Shown here piece by piece: positions 38,699-38,813 of a stretch of 38,813 nt of DNA. Source of the DNA: Actinomycetales bacterium (lineage in GTDB: Bacteria > Actinomycetota > Actinomycetes > Actinomycetales > Dermatophilaceae); the NCBI GenBank assembly GCA_012729695.1, contig JAAYCP010000045.1:1-38813 (forward strand), given 5' to 3'. A program made the translations under genes and the position numbers. The notes below the pieces were generated by a model, which was given only the letters and a program-made list of their open reading frames with translations, searched no databases and was not told where the DNA came from. Position 1 is the stretch's first letter. Each line of letters opens with the position of its first letter.

Positions 38699-38813
38699 TC
38701 AGCGCTTTCGCGCGACCGCAAAGGTCCGCCGGAACGGCAGCACCACCCCGGCAGACCCTCGTGGGTACGCCTCATGGAGCAATGCCCGGTAGGGCGTCAG
38801 GAACTCCTCCAGC
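38699..38813 (-). CDS. SAM-dependent methyltransferase, C-terminal end only (trans-aconitate methyltransferase-like)
   Basis: On the minus strand a frame enters from the window edge (first full codon at 38812) and ends with TGA at 38699-38701, giving 37 residues. The sequence LEEFLTPYRALLHEAYP, followed by a Gly and VVLPFRRTFAVARKR, closely resembles the C-terminus of trans-aconitate 2-methyltransferases, which end in a Tyr-Arg-x-x-L-x-x-AYP helix and a final beta strand. The catalytic part lies outside the window, so the call rests on this tail alone. Confidence 0.65.
   Translation of the reverse strand, partial: LEEFLTPYRALLHEAYPRGSAGVVLPFRRTFAVARKR

Noticed and set aside
38517-38792. Small frames through the 44-bp repeats
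   Set aside because: The repeat period is not a multiple of three, so successive copies fall in different frames; nothing in them resembles a protein.

Overview
The window is a high-GC chromosomal segment, roughly 70% G+C by eye, from an actinobacterium. Gene content points to Micrococcales, possibly near Intrasporangiaceae; the rank below order is inference. Evidence: frequent GTG starts, tightly overlapping genes, and a block whose order matches the mycobacterial glmU-prs-rplY-pth-mfd-mazG-eno-ftsB-DUF501-ppx neighbourhood. I see no phage, transposase or CRISPR array. Most of the window is conserved core chromosome with small inserted accessory pieces.

Layout. 1-5131: the 3' end of a small membrane protein, cystathionine beta-synthase, an IlvG-type thiamine-diphosphate enzyme, a HAD-like protein, a hot-dog thioesterase and a flavin-type split-barrel protein. 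5132-5686: a non-coding stretch with direct and inverted repeats. 5687-9525: an SGNH hydrolase, a thiolase, a small unknown protein and a Bax-inhibitor-1 membrane protein. 9736-9812: a tRNA with a UAA anticodon but a class I shape. 10057-12788: a TetR regulator, a MerR regulator with a B12-binding domain, and a divergent short-chain dehydrogenase with a strong promoter overlapped by a dyad.

12859-29665 is almost entirely on the minus strand. Read in transcription order it runs glmU-prs, EamA exporter, rplY, pth, mfd, SurA-like lipoprotein, mazG, psuK, psuG, eno, ftsB, DUF501, ppx. These cover cell-wall precursor and PRPP synthesis, translation, transcription-coupled repair, nucleotide sanitation, pseudouridine breakdown, glycolysis, division and polyphosphate or ppGpp turnover. 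A CGNR zinc-finger gene sits on the plus strand inside this block.

29751-35773 is a complete fructose phosphotransferase locus on the minus strand, in transcription order fruR-fruK-fruA-ptsH-ptsI. It takes up fructose as fructose-1-phosphate and converts it to fructose-1,6-bisphosphate. Glutamate dehydrogenase is divergent, followed by a tRNA with a Gln(UUG) anticodon, a second TetR regulator and the 3' end of a trans-aconitate-methyltransferase-like gene.

The least explained signals are: three 44-bp tandem units that each form a 10-12 bp hairpin (38517-38638); a heptamer, GTATGCG/CGCATAC, that recurs in coding and non-coding DNA well above composition-based expectation; two structurally odd tRNAs that would read A/U-rich codons; and a CarH/LitR-like regulator that keeps the B12-binding motifs but has Ala where CarH has its light-reactive His.
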